Positions 50,988 through 59,741 of a DNA stretch of 64,000 nucleotides are shown here, piece by piece. The stretch covers positions 5,852,001 through 5,916,000 of the forward strand of contig NZ_JAPEPO010000001.1 of NCBI RefSeq assembly GCF_026340095.1, written 5' to 3'. Each line of letters starts with the position of its first letter. The stretch's first letter is position 1. The position numbers were made by a program, and so were the translations under genes. The notes under the pieces are model-generated. The model was not told where the DNA came from and searched no databases. It worked only from the letters and a program-made list of their open reading frames with translations. Source of the DNA: Streptomyces sp. NBC_01446. GTDB lineage: Bacteria > Actinomycetota > Actinomycetes > Streptomycetales > Streptomycetaceae.

Positions 50988-52042
50988 GTAGCCAAGAGAT
51001 TCCAGAAGAGAACCTGCCCAGCGCGCAGGACGCCGACCAGCCGCACGGCTCGGTCGCGGTGAAGGACGACCCCTTCGCCGATCCGGGGCTGCCGCCCCAC
51101 GAGCACCGGGTCCAGGACATCGACGAGCGGGCCGCCAAGCGCTCCGAGCGTGTGATCGCCTTCCTGTTCACGCTCTCGATGCTCGCCACGGTCGCCTTCA
51201 TCGCCTCGTTCGTGACGATCAAGGCCGACCAGAGCGTCTACATCTGGCCGATCGGGCACATCAGCGCGCTGAACTTCGCGCTCGGTATGACGCTCGGCGT
51301 GGCCCTGTTCTGCATCGGCGCGGGCGCGGTCCACTGGGCCCGCACCCTGATGTCCGACGTGGAGGTCGCCGACGACCGTCACGCGATCTCGGCCGAGCCC
51401 GAGGTCAAGGCGAAGGTCCTGGCGGACTTCAAGCAGGGCGCCAAGGAGTCGCAGTTCGGCCGGCGCAAGCTGATCCGCAACACGCTCTTCGGCGCGGTCG
51501 CGATGGTCCCGCTCTCCGGCATCGTCCTTCTCCGTGACCTCGGTCCGCTGCCGGAGGACAAGCTCCGGCACACCGCGTGGAAGAAGGGCAAGCTCCTCGT
51601 CAACATGAACACGAACGAGCCGCTGCGTCCTTCGGACATCGTGGTCGGCTCGCTCACCTTCGCCAAGCCCGAGGGCGTGGAGGAGACGGACGAGGACTTC
51701 CAGCAGGTCATGGGCAAGGCCGCCCTGATGCTGGTCCGGATCCAGCCGGAGAACATCAAGGACAAGCAAGAGCTCGAGTGGGCTCACGAGGGCGTCGTCG
51801 CGTACTCGAAGGTCTGCACCCACGTGGGTTGCCCGATCTCCCTGTACGAGCAGCAGACGCACCACGTGCTCTGCCCCTGTCACCAGTCCACCTTCGACCT
51901 CTCCGACGGCGCCCGCGTCATCTTCGGTCCCGCCGGCCACGCGCTCCCGCAGCTGCGTATCGGCGTGAACGGCGAGGGTTACCTGCAGGCGCTCGGCGAC
52001 TTCGCAGAGCCCGTCGGTCCTGCTTTCTGGGAGCGCGGATGA
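50984..52042 (+). CDS. qcrA: Rieske iron-sulfur subunit of the bcc complex
   Basis: The protein has 352 residues from ATG 50984. The N-terminal 180 residues are the actinobacterial extension with three membrane segments. The Rieske domain holds the 2Fe-2S ligands in KVCTHVGCPISLY and HVLCPCHQSTFDL. It accepts electrons from menaquinol at the Qp site of QcrB. It overlaps qcrC and qcrB by 4 bases each, so the three subunits are translationally coupled. Confidence 0.96.
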   Translation: MSSQEIPEENLPSAQDADQPHGSVAVKDDPFADPGLPPHEHRVQDIDERAAKRSERVIAFLFTLSMLATVAFIASFVTIKADQSVYIWPIGHISALNFALGMTLGVALFCIGAGAVHWARTLMSDVEVADDRHAISAEPEVKAKVLADFKQGAKESQFGRRKLIRNTLFGAVAMVPLSGIVLLRDLGPLPEDKLRHTAWKKGKLLVNMNTNEPLRPSDIVVGSLTFAKPEGVEETDEDFQQVMGKAALMLVRIQPENIKDKQELEWAHEGVVAYSKVCTHVGCPISLYEQQTHHVLCPCHQSTFDLSDGARVIFGPAGHALPQLRIGVNGEGYLQALGDFAEPVGPAFWERG

Positions 52043-53676
52043 GCACTACGACGACCAACGACGCGTCCTCGCGCGAGAAGGCGCCCGCCGGTGAGCGGGT
52101 GGCCGACTGGGCGGACGGCCGGCTCGGGATCTACTCCCTGGCCAAGGCCAACATGCGCAAGATCTTCCCGGACCACTGGTCCTTCATGCTCGGTGAGATC
52201 TGCCTCTACAGCTTCATCATCATCATCCTCACGGGTGTGTACCTGACGCTGTTCTTCCACCCGTCGATGAACGAGGTGGAGTACCACGGCAGCTACGTCC
52301 CGCTGCAGGGACAGCTGATGTCCGAGGCGTTCAACTCGACCATGCACATCTCCTTCGATGTGCGCGGTGGTCTGCTGATCCGGCAGATCCACCACTGGGC
52401 GGCGCTGATCTTCCTCGCCGGCATGTTCGTGCACATGATGCGCGTGTTCTTCACGGGTGCGTTCCGCAAGCCCCGTGAGGTCAACTGGCTGTTCGGCTTC
52501 CTGCTGTTCGTCCTCGGCATGTTCACCGGTTTCACCGGTTACTCGCTCCCGGACGACCTGCTCTCCGGCACCGGTGTCCGCTTCATGGAGGGCGCGGTCC
52601 TGTCCGTGCCGATCGTCGGCACGTACCTGTCGTTCTTCCTCTTCGGCGGCGAGTTCCCGGGCGGCGACTTCGTCGCGCGGTTCTACTCGGTCCACATCCT
52701 GCTGCTGCCGGGCATCATGCTCGGCCTGGTGGTCGGCCACCTGATCTTGGTCTTCTACCACAAGCACACGCAGTTCGCGGGCCCCGGAAAGACGAACAAC
52801 AACGTCGTCGGCATGCCGCTGCTGCCGGTCTACATGGCCAAGGCGGGTGGCTTCTTCTTCCTGGTCTTCGGTGTCATCGCGGCCGTCGCCGCGATCGCGT
52901 CGATCAACCCGATCTGGGCCATCGGCCCGTACCGGATCGACCAGGTCTCCACCGGCGCCCAGCCCGACTGGTACATGGGCTTCTCCGAAGGCCTGATCCG
53001 CTTCATGCCGGGCTGGGAGATCAACCTCTGGGGTCACACGCTCGTCCTGGGTGTGTTCATCCCGCTGATCATCTTCCCGCTGGTCCTGGTGGCCATCGCG
53101 GTCTACCCGTTCATCGAGTCCTGGGTCACCGGCGACAAGCGCGAGCACCACATCCTGGACCGCCCGCGCAACGTCCCGACCCGGACCGCGTTCGGTGCCG
53201 CCTGGATCAGCTGGTACTTCGTCCTGCTCGTCGGTGGCGGTAACGACCTCTGGGCCACGCACTTCCACCTGTCGATCAACGCGATCACCTGGTTCGTGCG
53301 CATCGGGTTCTTCATCGTGCCCGTGCTGGTCTTCGTCGCCACCAAGCGGATCTGCCTCGGCCTCCAGCGCCGCGACAAGGACAAGGTGCTGCACGGACGC
53401 GAGTCCGGTCTCATCAAGCGCCTGCCGCACGGTGAGTTCATCGAGGTCCACGAGCCGCTCGGGTCCGACGCCCTGCACACCCTCACTGCGCACGAGCAGT
53501 ACGCGCCGCTCGAGATCGGCCCGACGGTCGACGAGAACGGTGTGGAGCGCAAGGTGTCCGGTACGGAGAAGCTGCGGGCCAAGCTCTCCGAGGGGATGTA
53601 CGGCGAGGAGAGCCAGATCCCCAAGCCGACTGTCGAGGAGTACAAGGAGATCACCAGCGGCCACGGCCACCACTGA
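52039..53676 (+). CDS. qcrB: Cytochrome b subunit of the bcc complex
   Basis: The protein has 545 residues from ATG 52039, overlapping the qcrA stop. Heme b ligands are in IRQIHHWAALIFLAGMFVHMM and ARFYSVHILLLPGIMLGLVVGHLI; the quinol site shows the PDWYMGFSEG motif that replaces PEWY. The last 130 residues are the soluble actinobacterial extension. QcrB is the menaquinol oxidation site and the target of drugs such as telacebec in mycobacteria. A terminator follows. Confidence 0.97.
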   Translation: MSTTTTNDASSREKAPAGERVADWADGRLGIYSLAKANMRKIFPDHWSFMLGEICLYSFIIIILTGVYLTLFFHPSMNEVEYHGSYVPLQGQLMSEAFNSTMHISFDVRGGLLIRQIHHWAALIFLAGMFVHMMRVFFTGAFRKPREVNWLFGFLLFVLGMFTGFTGYSLPDDLLSGTGVRFMEGAVLSVPIVGTYLSFFLFGGEFPGGDFVARFYSVHILLLPGIMLGLVVGHLILVFYHKHTQFAGPGKTNNNVVGMPLLPVYMAKAGGFFFLVFGVIAAVAAIASINPIWAIGPYRIDQVSTGAQPDWYMGFSEGLIRFMPGWEINLWGHTLVLGVFIPLIIFPLVLVAIAVYPFIESWVTGDKREHHILDRPRNVPTRTAFGAAWISWYFVLLVGGGNDLWATHFHLSINAITWFVRIGFFIVPVLVFVATKRICLGLQRRDKDKVLHGRESGLIKRLPHGEFIEVHEPLGSDALHTLTAHEQYAPLEIGPTVDENGVERKVSGTEKLRAKLSEGMYGEESQIPKPTVEEYKEITSGHGHH

Positions 53677-53708
53677 TCACCTGAACTGACCGCACGGTCG
53701 CCACGGTG

Positions 53709-53739
53709 AGAGCCCCGTCCAGGCACTGGACGGGGCTCT
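53709..53739 (+). terminator. Terminator of the ctaE-qcrCAB operon
   Basis: Perfect 14-base arms at 53709-53722 and 53726-53739 around a 3-base loop run into TT, 32 bases past the qcrB stop. Confidence 0.85.
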
Positions 53740-53804
53740 TTGCCGCTCTCCGGGCTGGATAGGGTGGCCTTGTTCCCATACACACGAAAAACCAGGAGCG
53801 GCAG

Positions 53805-54869
53805 ATGAATGCTGTGACCCCCGCAGGAGGCAATACCGCGGCGGGCCGTTCCTGGCCCCAGATCCTGAACGGCCTCCTCGAAGGGCGCGACCAGAGCGCC
53901 GACGACACCGCCTGGGCCATGGACCGCATCATGCGGGGCGAGGCCACGGACGCGCAGATCGCGGGCTTCGCGGTGGCCATGCGCGCCAAGGGTGAGACCG
54001 TCGAGGAGATCTCCGGCCTCGTACGGGCCATGTACGAGCACGCGAATGTGATCGAGGTCCCGGGCGACACGGTCGACATCGTCGGCACGGGCGGCGACGG
54101 CGCCAAGACGGTCAACATCTCCACGATGTCGGCCGTCGTCATCGCGGGCACGGGCGCCAAGGTCGTCAAGCACGGCAACCGCGCCGCCTCGTCGGCGTCC
54201 GGCGCCTCGGACGTCCTGGAGAAGCTCGGCGTGAACCTGGAGCTGACCCCGAAGCGGGTGGTCGAGGTCGCGGAGGAGGCGGGGATCACGTTCTGCTTCG
54301 CCGTGAAGTTCCACCCGGCACTGCGGCACGTGGCGGCGGCGCGCGGCCAGCTGGGCATCCGCACGACGTTCAACTTCCTCGGTCCGCTGACCAACCCGGC
54401 CAAGGTGCGGGCGCAGGCCGTCGGGGTCGCCGACGCGCGGATGGCGCCCATCGTGGCCGGTGTCTTCGCCGAGCGCGGTCACTCGTCGCTCGTGTTCCGC
54501 GGCGACGACGGTCTGGACGAGCTGACGACGACGGCGACCTCGCGGATCTGGGTGGTCCGGGACGGCGCCGTGCGAGAGGAGGCCTTCGACCCGCGGGACG
54601 TCGGCCTCGAGCTGGTGCCGGTGTCCGCGCTGCGGGGCGCCGACGCGTCGTACAACGCGGAGGTCGCCCGCCGCCTCCTGGACGGCGAGAGGGGCCCGGT
54701 ACGGGACGCGGTCCTCCTCAACTCGGCGGCGGCGCTCGTCGCTCTCACACCCGGCGACGGCCCCCTGACCGACCAGATCCGGGCCGGCATGGCCCGCGCC
54801 GCCGAGTCGATCGACTCGGGCTCGGCGAAGCGGACGCTGGAGCGCTGGGTGGCGGCCAGCAACGCGTGA
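53805..54869 (+). CDS. trpD: Anthranilate phosphoribosyltransferase
   Basis: The protein has 354 residues from ATG 53805, with GGAG 6 bases upstream. The PRPP-binding loop reads VDIVGTGGDGAKTVNIST, followed by VVKHGNRAASSASGASDVLEKLG, and FCFAVKFHPALRHV; all are standard TrpD sites. It makes phosphoribosyl anthranilate in tryptophan synthesis. No other trp gene is nearby. No leader peptide rich in Trp codons is seen upstream. Confidence 0.94.
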   Translation: MNAVTPAGGNTAAGRSWPQILNGLLEGRDQSADDTAWAMDRIMRGEATDAQIAGFAVAMRAKGETVEEISGLVRAMYEHANVIEVPGDTVDIVGTGGDGAKTVNISTMSAVVIAGTGAKVVKHGNRAASSASGASDVLEKLGVNLELTPKRVVEVAEEAGITFCFAVKFHPALRHVAAARGQLGIRTTFNFLGPLTNPAKVRAQAVGVADARMAPIVAGVFAERGHSSLVFRGDDGLDELTTTATSRIWVVRDGAVREEAFDPRDVGLELVPVSALRGADASYNAEVARRLLDGERGPVRDAVLLNSAAALVALTPGDGPLTDQIRAGMARAAESIDSGSAKRTLERWVAASNA

Positions 54870-54982
54870 GCGCGTAGGGCATGGATGGTGGGGAGGCGCC
54901 GGCCGGTGCCTCCCCACCACGCTCCGTCCGGGATGCGGACACGCTGTTGCGATGAAGCGATCAGCTGGCATACTTCTCGGCA

Positions 54983-55099
54983 GGTCATGAGTGACAGCGA
55001 TTAGGCCCCGGCTCGCTGTCCGGCAACCCTCCGTCCGTGGCGGGGTGCCCCGGGTGAAGACCAGGCAGTGCACAGCAAGGTGCTCTGCAAGCGCGGACC
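54983..55099 (+). promoter_or_regulatory. SAM-IV riboswitch upstream of a class V PLP enzyme gene
   Basis: The order and core bases match the actinobacterial SAM-IV class. P1 GGTC (54983-54986) pairs with GACC (55059-55062), enclosing GGTCATGAGTG. P2 arms are GACAGCG (54993-54999) and CGCTGTC (55014-55020), with the GGCCCCGG loop. CCGGCAACCCTCC and the GGGGTGCCCCGGGTGA segment follow. P5 arms lie at 55065-55073 and 55080-55088, and GCAAGCGCGGACC closes the element. This binds S-adenosylmethionine and should lower expression of the gene at 55266 when SAM is high. From memory, the sequence closely resembles the mycobacterial SAM-IV RNA. Confidence 0.88.
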
Positions 55100-55118
55100 C
55101 CTGCACACCCTGGGGTCC
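55095..55118 (+). promoter_or_regulatory. Candidate expression-platform hairpin of the SAM-IV riboswitch
   Basis: GGACCCC (55095-55101) pairs with GGGGTCC (55112-55118). The left arm overlaps the 3' end of the riboswitch aptamer, so the two folds compete. Ligand-bound and free states could therefore differ here. The gene starts 147 bases further on. Mechanism is inferred. Confidence 0.4.
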
Positions 55119-55265
55119 TGGTCCTCAAGGGAGCAGTCTCGTGAGCAAGCGAATGCGATAGGGCATCTCCGCCCCACCTCCGCACACCCCTTTTCCTTTT
55201 CGGCTGCGCCGTCGAGCCATCGGCTCCGGCGTGGTCAATTCGCTTGTCTCTCACGGGAGTTCGCC

Positions 55266-56627
55266 ATGTCTGTCTCCACTGCTGCCGCCGACCAGTCGCT
55301 TTGTACCCCTCTGCCGGTTCTCGGACGGGATGTCACCGTTCCGCTCGTCACCGGGGGCGAGGTCACCTACGCGGCCCTCGACTACGCGGCGAGCGCCCCG
55401 GCGCTCCAGCGGGTCTGGGACGACGTGGCGGCCTACGCGCCGTACTACGGCAGCGTCCACCGCGGCGCCGGGTACCTGTCGCAGCTGTCGACCGACCTCT
55501 TCGAGAACTCCCGCGTGACCGTCGCCGAGTTCCTCGGCTGCCGCGCGGACGACCAGGTGATCTTCACCCGCTCGACCACCGACTCGCTCAACCTGCTCGC
55601 CGCCGTGCTCCCCGCCGACTGCGAGGTCTTCGTCTTCGAGACCGAGCATCACGCCTCGCTCCTGCCGTGGCGCGACGCCCGCGTGACCTACCTGAACGCG
55701 CCGCGCACGCCCGGCGAGGCCGTCCAGACCCTGGAGAGCGCCCTCGCCGACCGCGACCCGTACGGGCCCGCCCTGGTGTGCGTCACGGGTGCCTCGAACG
55801 TCACCGGCGAGCTGTGGCCCGTCCGTGAGCTCGCCGCCGCGGCCCACGCCCATGGCGCCCGTATCGTCCTCGACGCCGCGCAGCTCGCCCCGCACCACCC
55901 CGTCGACATCCAGGACCTCGACGTCGACTGGGTCGCCTTCTCCGGGCACAAGCTGTACGCGCCCTTCGGCTCCGGCGTCCTCGCCGGCCGCGCCGACTGG
56001 CTCCAGGCCTCCGAGCCGTACCTCGCAGGCGGCGGTGCCTCCCGCAAGGTCGCGCGTCGCGCCGACGGCGGTGTGGACGTCGAGTGGCACGACAGCGCGG
56101 CCCGCCACGAGGCCGGTTCGCCGAACGTCATCGGCGTCTACTCCATCGCCTCCGCCTGCAAGGCCCTCACCGAGGCGGGCTTCGACTCGCTCGTCGCCCG
56201 TGAGCAGCACCTGATCGGCAAGGTCCGTGACGGGCTCGCCGCCGTGCCCGAGGTGAAGGTGCTCTCGCTGTTCGGCGACGACGCCCCGCGCGTCGGCGTC
56301 ATCTCCTTCGTCGTCGACGGCTGGAACAGCTCGCACTTCGCGGCCGCGCTCTCCGCCGAGTACGGCATCGGGGTGCGCGACGGCCTCTTCTGCGCCCACC
56401 CGCTCGTGCGCACCCTGCTGGGCAGCGACCCGCAGTCGCAGGGGGAGTGCGGGGCGCCCGAGGCCGCGCCCGGCGAGAAGTCCCTCAACGCGATCCGTGT
56501 CAGCTTCGGCGCCGGCACCCCGGACGAGCACGTCGAGCGCTTCGTCCGCGCCGTCACCGAGCTGGTCCGCGACGGCGCGCGCTGGAACTACCGCACGGAG
56601 GACGGGCGTTGCGTCCCCGCGGTGTGA
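55266..56627 (+). CDS. Class V PLP-dependent aminotransferase/cysteine desulfurase-like enzyme
   Basis: The protein has 453 residues from ATG 55266, with GGGAG 6 bases upstream; earlier in-frame sequence belongs to the riboswitch leader. The PLP lysine is in FSGHKLYAPFGSGVL. FETEHHASLLPW and VTGASNVTGELWPV match the SufS/CsdA-like branch. The SufS-type Cys loop is present as VRDGLFCAHP. SAM-IV control indicates a job in sulfur, methionine or SAM metabolism, for example handling a sulfur amino acid. The exact substrate is unknown. Confidence 0.85.
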   Translation: MSVSTAAADQSLCTPLPVLGRDVTVPLVTGGEVTYAALDYAASAPALQRVWDDVAAYAPYYGSVHRGAGYLSQLSTDLFENSRVTVAEFLGCRADDQVIFTRSTTDSLNLLAAVLPADCEVFVFETEHHASLLPWRDARVTYLNAPRTPGEAVQTLESALADRDPYGPALVCVTGASNVTGELWPVRELAAAAHAHGARIVLDAAQLAPHHPVDIQDLDVDWVAFSGHKLYAPFGSGVLAGRADWLQASEPYLAGGGASRKVARRADGGVDVEWHDSAARHEAGSPNVIGVYSIASACKALTEAGFDSLVAREQHLIGKVRDGLAAVPEVKVLSLFGDDAPRVGVISFVVDGWNSSHFAAALSAEYGIGVRDGLFCAHPLVRTLLGSDPQSQGECGAPEAAPGEKSLNAIRVSFGAGTPDEHVERFVRAVTELVRDGARWNYRTEDGRCVPAV

Positions 56628-56651
56628 TCCGCGTACCGCGCCGGACATGAC

Positions 56652-56677
56652 GAAGGCCGCCCCTCGGGGCGGCCTTC
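56652..56677. terminator. Bidirectional hairpin terminator
   Basis: Perfect 12-base arms at 56652-56663 and 56666-56677 form a tight hairpin between the convergent PLP enzyme (+) and the Lrp-type gene (-). Confidence 0.85.
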
Positions 56678-56696
56678 GGTCGTCAGGCGGACGGGA

Positions 56697-56978
56697 TCAG
56701 GAGTCGAGCCCGATCGCGAACGCCGCCTCCAGGTCGTGCTGCGAGTACGTGCGGAACGCGACGTGCGTGTCCGTCGCCTCCACGCCCGGGATCTTGCTGA
56801 TCTTGCCGGGGATGACGTCCGCCAGGTCGTCGTGGCGCGCGACGCGCACCATGGCGATCAGGTCGTACGTACCGGTCACGGAGAAGACCTCGCTGACGCT
56901 GTCGAGGGCGGCGATCGACTCGGCGATCTCGGGGATCCGGTCCACGCTGGTCTTGATGAGCACGATCGCGGTGATCAC
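56697..56978 (-). CDS. Stand-alone Lrp/AsnC-type ligand-binding (RAM) domain protein
   Basis: The protein has 93 residues from GTG 56978, with GGGAG upstream. The whole protein is one RAM/AsnC_trans_reg domain (ITAIVLIKTSVDRIPEIAESIAAL, VFSVTGTYDLIAMVRVARHDDLADVI). There is no DNA-binding helix-turn-helix. Such stand-alone proteins form ligand-binding oligomers, often with amino acids, and may modulate full-length Lrp proteins. It faces the SAM-regulated PLP gene, with a terminator between. Confidence 0.85.
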   Translation of the reverse strand: MITAIVLIKTSVDRIPEIAESIAALDSVSEVFSVTGTYDLIAMVRVARHDDLADVIPGKISKIPGVEATDTHVAFRTYSQHDLEAAFAIGLDS

Positions 56979-57023
56979 GGCTGGCTGTCTCCCTCGGTGG
57001 CCGTGGCTGGGGCTGCTTTCACT

Positions 57024-57785
57024 CTAGCCCTCCCGTCTCCCGCCCCCGCCCCTGCGCAGAAGCGCTTCACGCACCCTTCCTCTTCCTCTGTAGCGCACCC
57101 ACGCGTAGAGGAATCCGACGGAGAACCCGACCAGGTGCGCCAGGTACGCCACCCCGGGCCCCTGATTGCTCTGCCCCGCCGCTGCCCATTGGAGCGCCAC
57201 CCAGAACGGCAGCACCACCCACGCGGGAAACCGCAGCGGCAGGAAGAACAGGAACGGGAACAGGCTCGTCACGCGCGCCCGGGGGAAGAGATACAGGAAC
57301 GCCCCGAGCACCGCGGAGATCGCCCCTGAGGCGCCCACCAGGGTCTGCTCGGACCCCGCGTGCGCGATCGCGTAGCCGAGCAGCGCCACGCAGCCGGAGA
57401 GCACGTAGAAGAGCGCGAACTGGAGGTGGCCCATACGTTCTTCGACCATCGCGCCGAAGACGTACAGGAAGAGCATGTTGCCGAGCAGGTGCAGCCAGCT
57501 GCCGTGGACGAAGAGGGCCGTGACGGTGGTGAGCGCGGCGCGTGGGGAGCCGGTGAGCAGCTGGGCGGGGATCACGCCCCAGCGGGCGAAGTAGTCGCTC
57601 TGCGCGGCGAGCAGCCGGTCGCCGGTGCCGTAGACGGGGTTGAACCCGGACGCCGGGGACAGCAGGAAGGCCACGCAGCACAGCACGATCAGCCCGTACG
57701 TCACGGGTGCCGGCTGGTTCCTGACAGTCGACCTGACCGTCCTGCCCGCCGCCGCACCCCAATTGTCGATCATGTGCCAGATCAT
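57024..57785 (-). CDS. Rhomboid family intramembrane serine protease
   Basis: The protein has 253 residues from the ATG at 57785; a GTG 15 bases earlier and an ATG 12 bases later are also possible and none has a clear binding site. Six membrane helices are seen. Rhomboid motifs are complete: HLLGNMLFLYVFGAMVEERMG, the catalytic Ser in VGASGAISAVLGAFLYLFP and the His in AYLAHLVGFSVGFLYAW. It cuts membrane proteins within the bilayer; the substrate is unknown. The C-terminus is basic. Confidence 0.85.
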   Translation of the reverse strand: MIWHMIDNWGAAAGRTVRSTVRNQPAPVTYGLIVLCCVAFLLSPASGFNPVYGTGDRLLAAQSDYFARWGVIPAQLLTGSPRAALTTVTALFVHGSWLHLLGNMLFLYVFGAMVEERMGHLQFALFYVLSGCVALLGYAIAHAGSEQTLVGASGAISAVLGAFLYLFPRARVTSLFPFLFFLPLRFPAWVVLPFWVALQWAAAGQSNQGPGVAYLAHLVGFSVGFLYAWVRYRGRGRVREALLRRGGGGRREG

Positions 57786-57929
57786 GACGTAACGGTGCAC
57801 ACCTGCCCAGACGGCCTGCCGGGATTCCCCACTGTGGACGCCCGCGCGGGGGGTCCCCGTCAGGCCGTAGGGTTACGGACACCACGCACCACGGAAAACG
57901 TACGACCCCGAAAGAAGGCGACAGCCCCG

Positions 57930-58169
57930 ATGACGGTTCCCCTGCCGACCGCCGAGACCCGTTGGCGCTGCACTCTCTGCGGCAACCTCACGCGTTTCGA
58001 CGTGACCCGCTCGTCGAAGGTCGTCGAATACGTGCACCTCGACCTCGCCGGTGACCCGAAGGTCGAGGAGCGCGAGGTGGTCAGTGAGACCATCGAGTCG
58101 GTCCGCTGCCGCTGGTGCAACGCGGTGGATCAGGTCGAACTCGTGGACAGGCCGGGTGCCGGCTCCTGA
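57930..58169 (+). CDS. Small two-CxxC zinc ribbon protein
   Basis: The protein has 79 residues from ATG 57930, with AAGAAGG upstream. Two Cys pairs, WRCTLCGN (residues about 12-19) and VRCRWCN (about 58-64), should bind one zinc ion. No DNA-binding or enzyme domain is attached. It is 43 bases ahead of the NYN nuclease gene on the same strand and is probably co-transcribed, suggesting a link to RNA processing. Conserved in Streptomyces; function unknown. Confidence 0.8.
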   Translation: MTVPLPTAETRWRCTLCGNLTRFDVTRSSKVVEYVHLDLAGDPKVEEREVVSETIESVRCRWCNAVDQVELVDRPGAGS

Positions 58170-58212
58170 GACGGAGCGGAACCCCCCAAAATTACGGACA
58201 TTGGGGTGACGG

Positions 58213-59562
58213 ATGGTGGAGAGCGAAGGCGGGGAGGCCGGGGACGGCACCGCTGAGGTGCTCGACCGGCCGTTGCCCGAGGGTGTGCGGCGCCGGGTCG
58301 TGCAGATCGTCTCGGACGGCTTCGGCGGGCTGACGGTCGCCGAACTGCCGCCCCAGTTGCGGCAGTATGCGCGCTTCACCCCGACCCGGCGCGCCAAGTT
58401 CGCCGGCAATGCGATGGCCGCCGCCGTGGAGAGTGACACGCTCTTCCGCCAGCGCATCGGCGAACGTCTCAGGGAGGCCCAGCCGGAGCTCGCCGGTGCC
58501 CTGGACTCCGGGGCGCCGCCGCCCGCCGCCGACCCCCTCGACGTGGCCGCCGCGGCCTATGTGCTGCGGCCCACGGGCTGGGTGAAGCTCGTCGCGGCCG
58601 CCGGGGAGGAGGCCGTGCGGGCCGACGCCGAGCGCGCCGACGAGGAGACGAAGGCCGAGCTGGAGCGGCTGCGCACGGAGGTCGCGGCCGCCCGTGAGCA
58701 GACCAGGTCCGAGACCGAACGACTGCGCACGGAGCTGGAGTCGGCGAAGAAGGAGGCCGAGTCCCTCCACCGCAAGCTGCGCAGCGCGCTCAGTGACGTC
58801 AAGCGCGGCGAGGCGGCCCTGCGCAAGGTCCACGGCGAGACCGATGCCGTACGGGCCGAGACGCACGCGCAGCTGTCCGCCGCCGACAGCGAGACGCGGC
58901 GCCTCAAGGCCCGGCTGGGTGAGACGGAGGCGGCGCTCGAGGCCTCCCGCAAGGCGGCGCGCGAGGGTCGCAGCGTCGAGGACATGCGCGTACGGCTGCT
59001 GCTCGACACCGTCCTGGAGTCCGCCCAGGGGCTGCGCCGTGAGCTGGCGCTGCCGCCCGTGTCCGTGCGCCCCGCCGAGACCGTGGACGCCGTCGAACCC
59101 GGGCGGATGTCGCCCAAGGACATCGCGGCCCGCGCCCTGTCCGAGCACGACCCCGCCATCCTGGACCAGCTGCTCGCCCTGCCGCAGGCCCATCTCGTGG
59201 TCGACGGCTACAACGTCACCAAGACCGGCTATCCGACGATGCCGCTGGAGAAGCAGCGGCTGAGGCTGCTCGGCTCGCTCTCCCAGCTCGCCGCGCAGAC
59301 CGGCGCCGAGGTCACCTGTGTCTTCGACGGGGCCGAACTCGCCGCGCCCGTACTGCTCGCGCCGCCGCGCGGGGTGCGTGTGCTCTTCTCGAAGGCGGGT
59401 GTGACCGCCGACGAACTGATCCGTCAGCTGGTGCGCGCCGAACCCTCCGGGCGGCCCGTGGTGGTCGTCTCCACGGACCGCGAGGTGGCCGACGGGGTGG
59501 CCAAGTCGGGCGCCCGTCCCGTCGCCTCCGTGATGCTCCTGAAGCGTCTCTCGCGCGGCTGA
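58213..59562 (+). CDS. NYN-domain (YacP-like) ribonuclease with long coiled coil
   Basis: The protein has 449 residues from ATG 58213. Residues about 1-125 are an Ala/Arg-rich helical domain. Residues about 140-260 form a strong coiled coil (EETKAELERLRTEVAAAREQTRSETERLRTELES). The C-terminal 150 residues are a NYN/PIN-like nuclease with acidic sites in LVVDGYNVTKTGYP, VFDGAE and VVVSTDREVADG. YacP relatives (Rae1 in Bacillus) cut mRNA on the ribosome. The zinc ribbon gene precedes it. Confidence 0.85.
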   Translation: MVESEGGEAGDGTAEVLDRPLPEGVRRRVVQIVSDGFGGLTVAELPPQLRQYARFTPTRRAKFAGNAMAAAVESDTLFRQRIGERLREAQPELAGALDSGAPPPAADPLDVAAAAYVLRPTGWVKLVAAAGEEAVRADAERADEETKAELERLRTEVAAAREQTRSETERLRTELESAKKEAESLHRKLRSALSDVKRGEAALRKVHGETDAVRAETHAQLSAADSETRRLKARLGETEAALEASRKAAREGRSVEDMRVRLLLDTVLESAQGLRRELALPPVSVRPAETVDAVEPGRMSPKDIAARALSEHDPAILDQLLALPQAHLVVDGYNVTKTGYPTMPLEKQRLRLLGSLSQLAAQTGAEVTCVFDGAELAAPVLLAPPRGVRVLFSKAGVTADELIRQLVRAEPSGRPVVVVSTDREVADGVAKSGARPVASVMLLKRLSRG

Positions 59563-59594
59563 CCGACGGCCGCGCAGGTTCCGACCCTTCGCCG

Positions 59595-59627
59595 CATAGG
59601 CAACGTAGGTCTCATACGTAACCTATG
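59595..59627. repeat. 33-bp AT-containing inverted repeat
   Basis: CATAGG-CA-ACGTA (59595-59607) and TACGT-AA-CCTATG (59615-59627) pair over 11 of 13 positions around a 7-base centre. It is unusually AT-rich for this genome, unlike the GC-rich terminators. The motif GCAACGTAG recurs near 59651. It lies 33 bases after the NYN stop; it could be a terminator or an operator. Confidence 0.5.
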
Positions 59628-59741
59628 GGCCTGATGCCCGAATTGGCGGATCGTTTACGCAACGTAGTGTCAAACGAGCATTACCGCACGTGAGTTGAGT
59701 GCAAAGAATGCGCTCGGTGACCACTTTTTTCCCGTCAGGAT

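Noticed and set aside
55068..55265. N-terminal extension of the class V PLP enzyme from an earlier in-frame ATG
   Set aside because: The extension lies within the SAM-IV aptamer and leader, and a good ribosome binding site marks the ATG at 55266.
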